Origin: Siphonodentalium dalli
Lineage: Eukaryota > Mollusca > Scaphopoda > Gadilida > Siphonodentaliidae
Assembly (NCBI GenBank): GCA_032622095.1
Contig: CP136069.1
Coordinates: forward strand, 46,662,194 to 46,726,193
Length of the DNA stretch: 64,000 nucleotides
Reading direction: 5' to 3'
The notes below the pieces were generated by a model. The model was not told where the DNA came from. It saw only the letters and a list, made by a program, of their open reading frames with translations, and did not search any database. Shown here one piece after another: positions 1-15,300 of the stretch. Position numbers and translations under genes: made by a program. Within the stretch, counting starts at the first letter, position 1; each line of letters begins with the position of its first letter.

Positions 1-77
1 GGGCCTTTTATTAATAGGCCCAGTGTCATTTAAAAAAAAAAAAATAAGCCTGGAGGATACAGGACAGGAGCGTTTAC

Positions 78-301
78 CTTTGAGGTATATTTTGAGATGA
101 TTGCCCGGCCAGGCAATGCGAACAGTTTCTCAACCCCACCGGTCTCTTTCCACTGCATGAGCTTTTTTGTGGGTGGAGCCAGATCGAGCGTCGTGACGAT
201 GTCTGACGTGTCGGATAGCTGCAGCTTTATCGATTCACTGGTTATGCCCTTCAGCTCGTCGACAACCAGCTTTCGTTTCCTCTTCACTTTCCTCTCAGTG
301 C
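78..301 (-). CDS. RAD21: RAD21 eighth constitutive coding exon (residues 347-421)
   Basis: This exon is 224 nt, with acceptor CTGTTTACAG|GCACTG and donor CTCAAAG|GTAAAC, entering in phase 1 and leaving in phase 0. It encodes [35 protein letters not shown] and [17 protein letters not shown], the STAG1/2-binding region. The family block continues to LFALPG; the last ten codons ([10 protein letters not shown]) diverge from the vertebrate sequence. The remaining exons (second separase site, C-terminal winged helix) must lie left of position 78. Confidence 0.95.
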
Positions 302-3300
302 CTGTAAACAGGTGGGAGAATTATATTTATTATGAGAACAAGAGCATCGCTAGGGCATGGCAAGTACGCCTGTGATAATTCCAACAAAGGGTTATAACTC
401 AGATCAACTCTGGTGAAAATTGGTGGGCAGAAGCCAAGTTCAAAGTTTTTCTGTATTTTGGGCTAGCAAACTCACATACCCAATTTCATTCCATTCAGTT
501 CAGACTTACCAGTTATCATCCATGAACGAATATAAAGAGCAAATTCCCACGAAAAGGGCCATAACTCGGGTGAAAATTTAATTTAAAGGCTGGTCTAGTA
601 GGAGGATCAGACTGGTAAATGTCGACCCCCTGAAGGAATTCTCCATTTTATTTGTATTGGGTGTCACTCTGCACTTCATAATTATTATGCCAAATAAAAA
701 ATATTTGTTCAATCTCAGACACTGCCGCATTGGATGTTTGATTTCGATTTTTTATATTATGACCAAAAACAGTTTAATAAAAAAAAACAATATTGGTAGT
801 CCCTGTGTCATCATTCAGGTGTACTACAGTGAAACCCGCTTTGAGCGACCACTGCCAAGAGCGACCACCTCGCTTTAACGACTGCATTGGCTTTGTACGG
901 ACTGGTTTTACTATATAAATGACCTGCCGTGAGCGACCACCTGTCAAACGCGACCAGCGGTTGCTGATTTGTGGCAAAAATTACCAAATTTACCCGTTAT
1001 GAACGAACACCAGACATGAAAAATAAGTCTTTAACCAGTGCTTTTCCGACATTAACACCAATTGTGAGCCCCAAATTCTTCATCACAGACTATGATTTGG
1101 GGATTCCCCACCGGGACATGTGACTGAGCGGAATTCCCAGCAGGGGGGATATAACATTGGTTCATTTTAATCCAAAAGTAGTATATTTGGGAACGTGGAT
1201 TATAAAAACGTCATCACTCTTATTATTTTTGACGTGAATGTTGACGATGTGTTTGACCTAACTAATGTATGATGAAATACAAAAAAGATCCTTAACTCCA
1301 TAGTAGCATAAAATTGAGACTGTGCTTGGCTGTACTGTTGTTTTAGCGATAGGCCTATCATTAATCCAGCCGCTGCCTCATTGTGGCGAAGCATGAAAAC
1401 GCTTAGGGAAAAGTGTCAAACTTACTCAACGCGGGGATTTTATGTCTGCACCCGATAGCATAAAAGGCATAAAGGAACCTTTGTTTAATAAATACAGGAG
1501 TTCGCGTCCTCCCGCTATGTCTCATTGAAAGAACCATCAACACGCTGACAATGCACACTTTCCAAGTTTTTATAATGCTCATTCCCAGGCTTCATATTAA
1601 ATTAAATCATTCCATGTGACATCATCAAGTACTAGTAGAAATTTGCAGACACTATGCAATGAACTATGTCGCAACAATAGAAACATCAAAGAGATATTCC
1701 GTAGTCACGAAATGGAGGTCAATCATGCACGTGTCCAGAATCATTACAGGTCAGGTCAAGGACACCCACTGTTTATGAATTTTCTGCAGCTGTTTGCAGT
1801 TTTATTCGAAGATACTAATACATCCAAAATAATATATTATGTGAGACAGGGAATGAAATAAAGACACGCAGTGACGACTGATGTACGTTTATTCCCTTTT
1901 TATCAAGTTATCATGTTGGGAGTTGATTTGCGCCCAGCAATCTGTCTTGTTCTTCCTTCTGTCACGAGTCGACTCAAGTGCCCGATGTGTTCCCTGATCG
2001 GCTATTCTACTGCATTATTTAACATACATTTCCTGTATAAATCTCTTCTTTCTTTTTTTTAACTAATATTAATTTAAAATATACTTCATTAAAATAAAGA
2101 TTAAACATACAATCGCAATCATTTTCAACCAGCTTGTGTATAAAAATAATTCACTTGCTCAGACATCTAACACTGATGATAGATGTCAGTTCAGTCAAAA
2201 TTGGAACAAACCTGTCATCGGCGACCACCTGTCATTAACGTCCATTTTGTGTTGGCAAAATGGGTGGTCTCTCATAAAAGGTTTCACTGTAGTAGCACAA
2301 TGTATTTTTATATGAGATTAAATGAGTTCCCTCTACGTTTTCTGACTATTACTAGATATTAAGGGAAGCTATCATGATCCATGCCTACGAAGTGCAAAAA
2401 AAAGTCCTCCCTCCCTCATTGATTCAGAAAAAAAAATTGTCTTGAATAGCAAATAATCATACCAAAATTAGTTATTTTCAGAAATTTAATATCCAAGTGG
2501 GCAGAACGCAGCATCATGGTTAGAACAAATTTTCATGCTTATCAACCAATAATTTGTCGCAAATAAATTTGTAAATATTTAAATCTGTGCATAGTTCAAA
2601 TATTTAATTGTGTTTTCTGAAATGTACAATCGATGTGGTTGAAATTTTCTACCGTCTTAAGTTCAGTGGCAATAGTGTTTGGATACTAACTTATGGGTTT
2701 ATTCATTGAAATAAGTCCACAATATGTCTTTAAACATCCATTTCTGTTAATTTATATCATGCAGATAAACAGTTTCCTTACCTGGAACAGCAGTGATGTC
2801 AAGTGGCTCGAGAGCAAAAGCTTCTTCTTCATTATGGACTAGAGTTGTCTGTTCGCCTGGGCCTCCTGCAGCTGGAGTTGGTGGCTGCATTGGCTCAGCG
2901 GCCGCACTGACTGGTTCTGGCTCAGCGACAGCTATAAAGTCAATGGAATCATGAGCTACTGACATGAAAAATATCCATCAATGAACAAATCTGTCAGTAG
3001 ATTATAATTGTGCACGACAAAATGTGGTTGGCGAATAGATTGAGTCGTGGGTCAATTGTCCAAGAATTTAGAAATGTTATCTGCGCATGCACTGCCTTCT
3101 ACCATCGCATACTGCATAGTTACTGATATGATTTGCATGGGCGTGTGATTCCGTTGATATTTTTTTTGTAAATGATATACCAACAAATAGCGCCAGATCA
3201 CTCAAAATGCCATCCTTGATTCCTTGCCAATATCAGGTTATATAGCAAACAGTTAAACTAATGTAAAAAAAAATTTTGCTCAATTAATTGGGAATAGATT

Positions 3301-6300
3301 CACAGCCATGTGGTCGAACGCCTGGCTCGTATTCTATATACAGGAACAATCTTCACTTTGCAAATTAAAACATCTTAATTAAAATGGTTGCTACAAGACA
3401 CTAATTTCCTAAATATTACGGGTTTAATTATAATAATCCGTCAATTGAACAGTGTCTCGAAAATACACGGTCATGTGCACTTTAACATGTTTCATTTTTT
3501 ATACATAACGTGAGCTGGGCATTTGATCACATGGCTGTAAAGATGAACACATCTTTCTGTAATCAACTATTTTCGGTACCAGCTTCTACCTGATAAGATA
3601 TTTTTAAATATAATAGACTGACACATACTGCAACACCTATAACAACTGTTAATCTTAGCGTTCATCTAATTGTTTTCTCGCGACCAAGAGATGATATACA
3701 GTAATGCCCTAAATAATCGACCCCTTAACCACAGCAGAATTATGGGTAATTTTTCAGGATTCAGTCGGAAATATGGCTTGTTGCCATTCATCGGAAAGCT
3801 CTCCCCATGAGCTTTCCAATGAATGGCAACAAGCCATATTTCCGACTAAATCCTGAAAAATTACCCATAATTCTGCTGTGATTAAGGAGTCGATTATTTA
3901 GAGCATTACTGTACTGTGTATAATACAAATACATCGGTGTGATAATCGATATTACCATCGGTATAGATGGCTTTTTTTGCCGATACCGATTCTATACTGA
4001 ATACCCAAATGCTGACTGCCGTTCCAGTTAATCGGTTTATCACTATACAGATGCCAAGACGGACATAATACAACAGTTTTATTCCCAACTAAGAAGAATA
4101 TAAAAGAATAGATACATACGTTCTTTTTCCTTTTCACTTGTTTCAGCCGCCACTTCGGATGGCATCGAAACATCAACCATCGGGGTCTCTTCAAAAAGAC
4201 CTCCTTCCATGAGGCCGTCACCTGAAAAATATTTAAAAATTAATGACCAGAACAAGAAATATATTTTACATCTGCTAACATTTGTGACTGCTTGTAGTTT
4301 TAAATTTTTGCTAACACCACTTAAAGGCACAGATGGCCTTTGTTATAGGTTATAATTTAGTTGTAACAGTTACCAAATGATGAAAATTTCCTCAAGAATA
4401 TACTAATAGTATAGTATGAATGCGATATTATCCACAAAACACACTTTGTGTGTTTGTTTATATCAGCCCGTAAATAGCAAAACAACGTGGCGATTCTGGT
4501 TAGGAGAGTGATTTACGGTGACACAATCAACACTGGAATATTTAGTGGCGAGGATTGCTCTATAACGGTATGTTGTAAACCGCTTGGTGGCATTTTCTAA
4601 CCTAAGTTCACTTAGTGAGGTCTTAGTTGAGTGTTTTGCTTATCGCATACTCTTTATGTACTAATTGTTTACATAACATGTCGTTTGTTTACATAACACA
4701 GAGTACTACAAGTAACATGGCAACAACATGCAATTTACGCAATAATAATGATTGGTATAAGAACAATGTTTCTCTATAATACAACATTCTTTTTGTTTGT
4801 GGCGGTTTTAACGGATGTGACTATTTTAATAGCAATACCTACCACCAATGCTTACAGTATCTTTAATTATTTTCCACACAAAAAGCTCTTCTGTGTGCAT
4901 TCTGTATATTACATAGTAAAATGGGTTCTTTCTCAGACACTTGTTTCAAAATGGGCCAACAGGCAAGTTTTAATTTTTACTCCCGAATTATCGAATGTTG
5001 GATGTGATAAATTACTTTTCATGATTTGAAAGCATCAATGACTCAACTTGGAGAGGAATAATGTCATACAATACAGTCAGTGGAGCGATAATGAATGCGG
5101 ATTGTTGAACTGTTTAACTAATACTCAAAGTCAAACCGGATGAAAAATGTTGGCCATAGGGCATGTCAAAATATTTAGTCATGCAAAAAGTTTAATCCAA
5201 GATGGCATTTTGTTCATGAAAATTTTGCTTCCATGTGATCAGTAGGTGAGTAGGGTGCATCGAAGGATTTATTCATGCAAAGAAGAATATCCAAGATGGC
5301 TGCTGGCAGCCATGCTTTTCATAGAAAAATTTGAAAATCATTCAAATTTGATATCTCCCATGTAGAAGTAATCCGTTAATTTGGATCCCAAGAGAAAACG
5401 AATAAAAGATAGCATGTTCATCGCTCTATCTTCATTTCATGGTGAAACTTGTATTCTGTATATATAGTGAAGCAAATGTGCATTTTATTGCACGAAAATT
5501 GGTTAAAAGGTAAAGTGACCACTCTTATAAACATGTGCTTGTTTACATGACTTCAGTTGCACGTGCGTACATCTATACGTGGATCGCAATTCTAAACATT
5601 GCCTTTTTTGGAGACATGAATATTAACGAGTTTTCATAAAATGCAGATTCCCCCTTCATCCCTGAAATCAATTAGAGTTTCAGTGTTGTGAGACGTAGAA
5701 ATGAGACGGAGTCCAGGCCTTAAGATTCGACAAGAATCACCGAATAGATTCTCGTAATTATTCTTGCGAAACGTATCAGTTTTCAGTGCTTTATGACAAA
5801 CTTGATTCAGCATTTGATTCTCACAAAATTAAATGTATTTTGAGCCCTGGAGTCTGGATATTTATCAGACTGGTATTAGACAAGCTTACCAAAAAACTCC
5901 TGGTCAACATCTCCACCAAAATTATCATCATTGTCATCGTCGTCATCATCATCAGCATCTAATAAAAATTTGAAGAACTAAGAACTCAAAAACAACAATG
6001 AAGAAAAGTAACAATCAAATGAAACATATGAACAAACAAAACGGAAATTTGAAGAACAAGAATTTCAACTTTTTGACTTACCTTTTTGTGTTATGGAAAC
6101 TGTATAATATTCAAGATTAGATATTTATTCTGGACAGCAACATGAGATATATATTTCCTGTTGTAAATGAACAATGATCGATGTCAGAGTGACAGCATGC
6201 ATTGACCATCCATGTGCCATTGTGCAAAGGTGGCTCCAGTGCAAAGTTTTCATAAAGAAATGGTGTGATTAATAAATATTAAAAATAATGGGCATGTCAT

Positions 6301-9300
6301 ATGCTCTGCAGAAAGTGAAGTCACTAGTATTTGTAGCAACAGTAACTAAGAAGCAAATTCCCAGCATATGTTTTAGCCAAACAAAATTAAGAACCTTCTA
6401 ACGTTTTGTGCAATAATTAAACAAATTACTGCGAGCATTATCTTAGTGTCACATTCTGCAGACAGTGCTAATCGATGTGAAGATACCAAGGAATAGTGAT
6501 ATAACAAGGACTATCTTGATAATCAGCTATTTTAAGCCAGACCCAACAAAGTCTGTCATCATGACAGAGAAAGTTCTAATTTTAAATTTTAGAAAATTTC
6601 ATGTGTAGAGCAAGTTAGTATGCGGTCTTAGGCATAGCTCACTGGTTTTTCTGTAGTTGAATTCATGATGTTCAGATGATCCTTGTCGTCATCGGGCTGA
6701 GGAATGAAGATATAGCCGAGGGAAAATTTCTGGCCTAGACACATTTTTTTTTAGCCTTAGCATTTCACTGCTTAACAGGGCTGTAGCTATGGTTAAAATT
6801 AAATCCAGTTTACAACTTGTCATTTGAGAAAATGACTTTCTCTTAACATTGGGGAACTAACAATAACTACTCCAGCAACTAAATCTGAAGCATTATAATG
6901 AATTTGCCAACGTCACAACTGACATTAACTGTTCAAGTTTTATAAACAATACCAACATACCAAGCAAGACATTGCCGACAGCATCACCAAAATCATCGTT
7001 CATTACAGGTGGTTCCAGGTCAATATTCATTGGTTTTTCTGCAGTTGAATTCATGAGGGTCTGATCCTTTTCGTCATCGGGCTGAGGAACGGAGATATCT
7101 GTTTTATACAGCGAGTCCTCAAAGTTTGAGGCATCGCGCAGGATTTCTTTGTCATCAAACCCGACGTCACCTAAAATAATAGAAAGGATAATTAAGTTGA
7201 GACGTTTTCGCACATACTGGATGGATTAATTAATGGTATTGATGGTTAAAAATGGCCTATCTCTTCCGAGCCACAATTACAATAAAATAATTTTTATAAA
7301 TCCCAAATCCAAGAATTCAAATAGCTATTTTGTGAATAAAATACAGATCAAACTGAAGATTGGGTATACTATTTGTCTATAAAATGCATAATAAAGTGGT
7401 TTATTTTGATAGTAAGATCGTGGAGAAAACTATTGTTTAAATGCAATTTGCCATGATTGAGGCTGCTAACAAGATAAGAGTTGTCCTTCTTGGTACGCTT
7501 TTGGTACATGTATGCTCTGAACATTTTCGTTATAAAAATATCCTCTAAAACTGTCCCGCTGATGTGATGAGAAATTCTAAATAAAATTTATATTAATTGA
7601 TGAAAACTTTTCTGGACAGGTGTCCTTGATTCATATCTATTATTTTTTACTCCGGAATCTATATAAAACTTTCTGGAAAGAGGTAGATCATCTTTAAAGG
7701 TGCCTGAATTTTTTTGGCACAAATTCCGACATAATATAAAATAGTCAAATGACATTTTCAAATATATTTGACAAATTTAGGGGTACTGTACACTAAATCC
7801 GACCATTTATGGGACCATCTCATTTTATATTCATTAGAATATATGCAACAAATGAATGACTATAGTCATAAATTCATTTTCATAAAACCGTAATTACTAT
7901 GTTGTTGACATCATTCATACAGCACACAAGTGTATTTTGCACTAATCCATGGCTCAAATTCATCCATTTGTTGCATACATGTATATTACGTTGAGTATAA
8001 AAGGCTATGGTGCCATAAATGATCTGATTTAGTGTACAGTCCCACTTTAATACTGACATCAATGGAGAGATGGTACAAGGTGCTTTCAATTCCTGAAATA
8101 ATTGTCGGATTATCTCCATTATTACCATTGGCCACACATCTGCAGACTTCCAGTAAATCAAATTGAAGTGTTTTAATTATTAACTACTGAGGCAAAAGCA
8201 GCTTGCTGTGATCACCAGAACATTTAGTCCCAATTTTAATAATTTTCAGGATTTCCAAATGATGTCCTTGAAATTGTATAAAGTATACTACCAGATGATG
8301 GATCTGCAATAAAATGTTAGAATTAAACTTTCACATTTCAATAATCTCCAGCCACATGCAACAATACCATAAGATTAATCCATTGGCCACTTCAACCAGG
8401 GTTTCTGCTACAGCTCTTCACATTATCAGCTTCAGGTATGATCACGGCATAATAAATGGAGTTACATGTATGTGATCGCTTTAGGCCAAAATAAAAAACC
8501 TGTGTTTCTGGTGACCCGTCCGCTCCTATTCCGGTGCCCCCCAACCATTTTCATTTTTTTGATTTTGCAAAATTAGTACGCATTCGATTTTATTTTCATT
8601 GTAAACGGATTCATTTCCGAAAAAATGGACACATCGCGTGTACTGTTAAACCGGAAATTATACCACACTTCAGTTAGGTCACAGCTGAATCAAATAAATT
8701 TTTTCATGTTTTATTCAATAAAACAATAAATTACACTACATGTATATTCTAATATTATGTACTTAGTTTTATTATTTTATAGTACATTACAAACAAGGAG
8801 CAGAAGTCTGGGAGGTGGAGGGGGGGGGGGGGGGGGAGGTATTCATATTTATTTTGAGCAAAGTTGAAAATAAAATGAAAAAAATAAAATGAAATTAAAA
8901 GCCACCCGCCCGCCCTTATTTTTTTCTTACATGTCACCAGAAACACAGATATATATTTTTTTGCCTTATCATATTACTACTACCTATTTTTGGGCGGGCA
9001 TGATAACTTGAACAAATATCAAATCATTTTCTTGATATTTGGTATATGAGACTTCCTCAAAAATGTCTTGATCCGAGTTCGAAAACCAGCCAGGTCCGCA
9101 TATTTTGGCTCGAGTTCAGTCCTTAATTGGTACATTTTGATTGCGATAGCACAATAACTTGAACAGATATCAACTGATTTTGTTGATATTCGGTATATGA
9201 GACTTGTAATTTTTTATTGCGATATCACAGTAACTTTCAAGCATTTTCATCCATGTTTGGCATACCGGTACATGTACATGTAGCTAACTGTTCGCTACCG

Positions 9301-12300
9301 ATACTCGATGCCGCATTTCTGATGTGGTTGTTTATTTTTTTCTTTCCGGTTAGAAATTCCACTAATCACAAATTCACAATGTTCAAGCTGAAAAAAATCT
9401 TGAGATTCCATTACACATATTTATTTTCATCTAGCAGGAACCCTGTTTCATCCTTGGATATATATATTTTGAACTACCCTAAGTAAATGACTCCGTGAAA
9501 CGGGGTGGCTCCACAGTTAAATCCCATTTTGGTTAGACTTTAAACTCGGTTTATAAAAAAAAGTTATAAGCCACGAGACAGGATTGTGTGGTAAAAATGT
9601 ATGTAATCATCAACTGGTATGAAACGGTAATTTCCAATACAATTGCAGCTCCAGAAAATTTATACATGTATACAGTAATGCCCTAAGTAATCGACTCTTT
9701 AACCACAGCAGAATTATGGGTAATTTTTCAGGATTTAGCCCGAGAGCTTTCCGATGAATGACAACAAGCGATATTTCCGACTAAATCCTGAAAAGTTACC
9801 CATAATTCTGCTGTGGTTAAAGAGTCGATTACTTAAGGCATTACTGTATGTCATAGAAATGAAAATTGGAAAGTCTGCACTAAGCAGTACGCTAGTCTAT
9901 CAGCAGTCAAGGAATATAACCGGGATTACTTTACCGCATATAATCACGGTGCCAGTTGTGCAGTTATGCTATGGGTTGACCGCAGTCATAAATGCATAAC
10001 AACAAAATTACTTAGGGCAGAACAGTATACACTGTATACTCTTAGCACAAGATAGAAAATATGAAATTCTGGAGCCAAGAGTAACAGTCCTCCCCATGTA
10101 GTCATGTACGTAAGTGTTAGAGCAACAACTTGCACCAGAGGAATTAATTACAACTTACCGGTAGTGAAGTTTACTCTCAAATCATTTTTAACAGAAATAC
10201 ATGTATGTATGTTTTCTCATGGAAGTTTGCACTCATACAGCTCTAATTAATCGACGCTCATTACGAGGTAGACCAACGGTAGTACTGCAGTATTCAACTG
10301 CGGTCAATTACCGCTATGCCAGTGCCGACCCGGTACCACCTCACAAATTGGTCCCGAATAGACCATATTGTTCATGCAATGGTTATATGTATCTAATTTT
10401 TTTTTTAAGTCATCATTGTAACCACACCAGAAAATGGGTTTATTTCTGGCGTGGCGTGAGCTGCATTGATGATGCAATTGCAAATGTCTGTCGGTGACCA
10501 ACTTCGTATGTTGAGTAAACCATAAACAACTTACTATTACCTGAAATATTTTGTGTTCGGTTAACTTGAAAATAAAGATACCCCGGATTGTGTTGATATG
10601 GTATTTGTGAATTGAAAACTTGGCGAATGAAAATGGCGCTAGTCGAACGTTGACGTGTTTCAAAATTTCTAGATTGAACTAGAGATGGGCCTGTCCATAC
10701 TAAGGTATAATCCCCCCCCCCCCCCCACCCCGTATTTACAATTTAGGAATAAAAGCTCAGACAAAATTGGGTCCATGGACAGATGGATGTCTAGACAGAC
10801 AGATGGACAGACAAGCTGATTCAAGTATACCCCCCCCCCCACTTGGTTATCGCAGTTGAAAACAATTACTGCTGTAATATTTCCGGTGAATACCGGATGT
10901 CAATGGATAGCATTCATGGTGATAACACAGTTGACTGGAGGCACCACCGCAGTCATTAATGGCCTACAACCTCGTAAAGTGGTCGATTAATTATAGAATA
11001 GCTGTACCATATAACAAATTTATGTTTTCTCATGAAAAGGACTGCTGTTAGTAAAAATTATATATGTAAAGTAGCCAAATCTTTCAATAAAAAGAAAGAT
11101 CTAACTTCTAAGTTCTATACTACATGATATTCTAAAACTAAGCATAAATGAATTATAGGATGAAGACAATGAATACAGAAATATACCAGTACATGTACAT
11201 CAACATTAATTTATACACAAGGCTCAAAAATTAAAAAGCCCAAACCTAAAATGGTGTTTCGAGATAGTGAATTTGTTAGCTCTGATGAGTGTTGTTTCTC
11301 CACTTGATTTTTCAATAATACATGTGCATCCGGCAATAACAATTTTCCAGTCGGTGGTTAAATGACCAGTTGGTCAGGCGAGGACAAGCACAGCGCACAT
11401 TCAATTTATTATGGCCTGACTTTCAATTGAAAAGGCACCAAAAAAAAAAAAGAACACTTCAGTTGTGGACATTTTTTTTTTAGGTTTCCATCTTCTTTTT
11501 TTGCTATTGACACAGAACAAGATACTTGTGTAACATTACATGAAATTTACTGGTAAACCTGGACATATTAATATCAATGATAAAACATTCTATAATGACG
11601 CTATAGAAGAAATAATTTGCTATCCCCCGGTACTCTTGTGTGCCAAATAAAGGTACCTGTATGTTTATTAATTATATGAGAAAAATCCACCCTACACGAT
11701 GCTTATTCGGGTCTGCACATTTAAAAAAAAATTAATGGCTCTGTTCTAAATTTAATTAACAAATGCTATACAAATAGTTTAATTACAAGAAACTGTGAAT
11801 TCTTCAATCGAGATGTTGGAAACAAGGGGGATGTAGACAAAGGTGGTTACATTTTCCCGTGCATGTATCAATTTTAAGCATGTCAATCAGTGTCAATTGC
11901 GAAAACTTGCTTTATACTCAAGTCTACAAAATAATTGTTAAGTTATTAAATATTTAAAAAGTCCATCTTACACATGATATCGAATTTTCTGTGACAATTG
12001 ATATGTTTCCACCACATGGTGGCGACCACATCTATTCTACCCAGCACTAATATTAAATTTTCCATCAAATTTCCACCCTGCACTTATATTAGGCCCTGCA
12101 TTTTTATTTGGCATACCAGAGTACTAATGGTAAACCCTAGTAAAATTATAATTTGAGTGACTGTCGATTCCACAAATTTAAAGCTGCGCCTGAAACCTTA
12201 GCCGATGATGATATGCTCAATAACCATGCAGCTGAAGCATGATGGGTAATTTCTGGCAAACCACAGATCCAATGAGAGTCAAACTTTAGAAAATTTAAAA

Positions 12301-15300
12301 ACTTTTATCTGTTCACAGCTAAATTTCTGAAATTTAATTATTTTTATTTATTTTTAAAAAACTAATTTGCACAGATCAAAAGAGACAAGTCTAAATTTTT
12401 TGGCACGATATTTTGTTCTAGATTCTTCTTTGAAATCCTGTAAAGATCTATCTGACAGTTCTGCCAAAGATACCAAATATATTTGATCAAATTTAACAAA
12501 TGATAAATTCAGTGTCAACTATCATCTTCCTCTCAGCAGATCGGCATCATCCTTCAAGAGGAGGAAGTCTCTCAGATGTCAGAAAGCAGATTATTATTAC
12601 TATTGATTGCAATACATGCAATACATGGGCCCATTAGTTCTGAGAGGAAGATCGCCAAAATAGAGCCAGAACTTCTCATGGAATATTGAGAAAAATCTTG
12701 CATACTGAACTACAAGAAAGACGTTAGACATTCAGATGGCAATCGGTGTATATTTTTAGTCCTCAATGGCCCCATGTATTACAATCAATGGTAAATACTA
12801 ATCTAATTTCCGACATCTTTATCATCTTCATGGCATAAACAAACTTAATTTAGCTCTGCTACTTCCTGTTGTCTCTTAGACGATCCCGATCCGCTGAGAG
12901 GAAGATTTTACTATATGCAGAGTGAATTTAAAACCTCACCATGCTCAGCTGAATGACAAACATGTATTATGCTTTTCTTTTCATTGTTTGACATAAATAT
13001 TTCAAAATCAAGTGGTGTGCCCACTAAGAATTTAACAATAATTATTGCCAAAAACTGACTAAAAAATTACTAACATGAAAATGTTTCTGACGAAGAGTCA
13101 CTGCAAAGTGGATAATACAAGAATGATGGCATACACAGCCCTCATAATTGCTATGGCAATCAGCAATGCCAAAGCAAACTGAGCCAAGGCAAAAGATTGC
13201 CGTAGCGGATTGCCGAAGTCAAACAATCTGAATTAAGAGGGCTGCATACATGTTGAAAAATTTGTATGTAATATTTGCAAAGATGAATATGTCAAGCAAG
13301 ATTATTTACTCCGAAGCAAGTGTTTCGCCTCACATGAAGAATATTTTCCACCCGCAAGGTCACTCTATGAGTTCTCATTTCATACATGAGTGGCATAATC
13401 ATTGCAGGTCCCTTGTCCCAGAGAAATACTGCCATTCATTACAAATGCCCATACACCAACACCACCAGTGAATCCTGATCCATTGCAGCTCAAATTGTTT
13501 CAAGAGTAATGGCAATGTCTGTCCATAATCAAAATTAACTTAAAAATTTCCCTTAATCTGCCAAGTACCTTTTAAAAAAAAACAAAAAAAAACATCCCTG
13601 CTCAAAATATTTTAGTGGCGTCTCATTTGTTCAATTTCCAGTCACGATGATCATATGAAATAATAATCAGAATACATGTATATAGAAAACCCTTTTTATG
13701 TTACCTAGTATGATGGATATATCATTTTTATGATATCTAGATTATTAGCTCAGGTTTTTCAATCTCAAATACTAACAATAACAGTCCTTTCCCACGAGAA
13801 AAATTCAGCAAGAGCACTTATTTGCTCTCACAATTCTGAAGACGGGTGTGATTGCGCCCGTAATATAATCGTAAGTTGGGTTTTTCTCAAACAAAATGTC
13901 ATGTGGAATAGACCAATGTCCAGTTACACTTTCACATGCCCATAATTGAACTGAGATGGGAAAGGTTCTAAATATACCTTCCAAATAGTTCCATATTGAA
14001 TTAACGATCACAGTGACATAAACAAGAGGGACGGGTAATTTTTTTTAGCACCAGTGAATTAAAAATTGCAAGTGCATACAGGTGTTAGAGCAATCGCGCC
14101 AGTCTAATTGGAGGGACTGCATTAAACAAATTCAAGACATGGCCTCATGTTGGCTCAATAAAAAAAAACAATACAAAAATATGATAGTTTGGTCCAGTTC
14201 TAACCTATGTGTCATGTTACCTTGTAAAATGATTACTTGGGTTTCTCCAGGTACATGCACTTATGGGATGAATATCTGAATAAACCTATCCAGTGGCCTC
14301 TTATAGAGGCAAAACAAAAATAATTTCCTACCTACTCACTCTTTAAACATTAGGTACTGATCGGGTCAGGGTAAACAAAGATATTCTTAATGGTGGCCCA
14401 AGGTATTACCCTGGTTTAACCCTTTGTGGGTGCTGCGCTGGTGCAGCATTAAAGATCCTGTGCTAGTGTATTCTCTTATATTAAAGAATGCACTGGCTTA
14501 CAAGGTCAATATTGTTAGGCCAATGTCTCTTGTATATGCGAGGCATATACAAGATAATGCATTGGCAGTTTCGCAAAATTTCTGGAAGCTCCAGTTATGG
14601 AAGGGTTAAGAAACCCTCATACAACTTTTTCCTCAACATTGTAAAAAAAATTAAATTTTAGAGTTCAAAAATCTTGTGAAACTCATGGAGAATTCTGTTA
14701 TTTGTCAATTTTTGTGGGGATGCAGCTGGGTGATGCATAACTTGTTCCCCTCTTGCATCAACTTTTTTTCACCCAAATATTTGTAAACCAGGCTATTTTA
14801 TTGTTGCGGTCTAATGTAATTAGGGGAAGAGTACATCTATCAGTAACAATAGATCGGAGAAACAAGTTGTCAGAACACAGCCCTCAAAATGACCTACAGC
14901 AAAAGGTGATGCTGTAGGAAAAGCCGTAAGAAGCCTATATAGAATTTCATACAATTCTGAAGTAATGCCATAGAAAACAATATCAATTTCAAGGTCTGAG
15001 AACAGCCTTCCAATAAAAAATATCTACTTCAAACATTTGACAAATGATTCATGTTTGTATTTGGGCAATGTGCTTGCAAATCAGTTTAAATCAAATTGGA
15101 AAAGTGGGTTGCCGTCTCACCAACCGAAGAGAGCTTACCCCAAGGGCGGAGACGATCAGACACATCAGCATCACTCCAGCTAGACTCGTAGTCACTGTCG
15201 TAGCAGACATCCTGATCAACCTCGGACTCCAAGTCACTGTCTGGCACTAGACCCGGGTCACTGTCCAAGCCAAGCCCACTGTCATTCTTATCAAAACCCT

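Noticed and set aside
4748-5029. 93-codon hydrophobic plus frame
   Set aside because: It overlaps the end of a TTAA MITE and AT-rich intron sequence of RAD21 and has no splice or family support.
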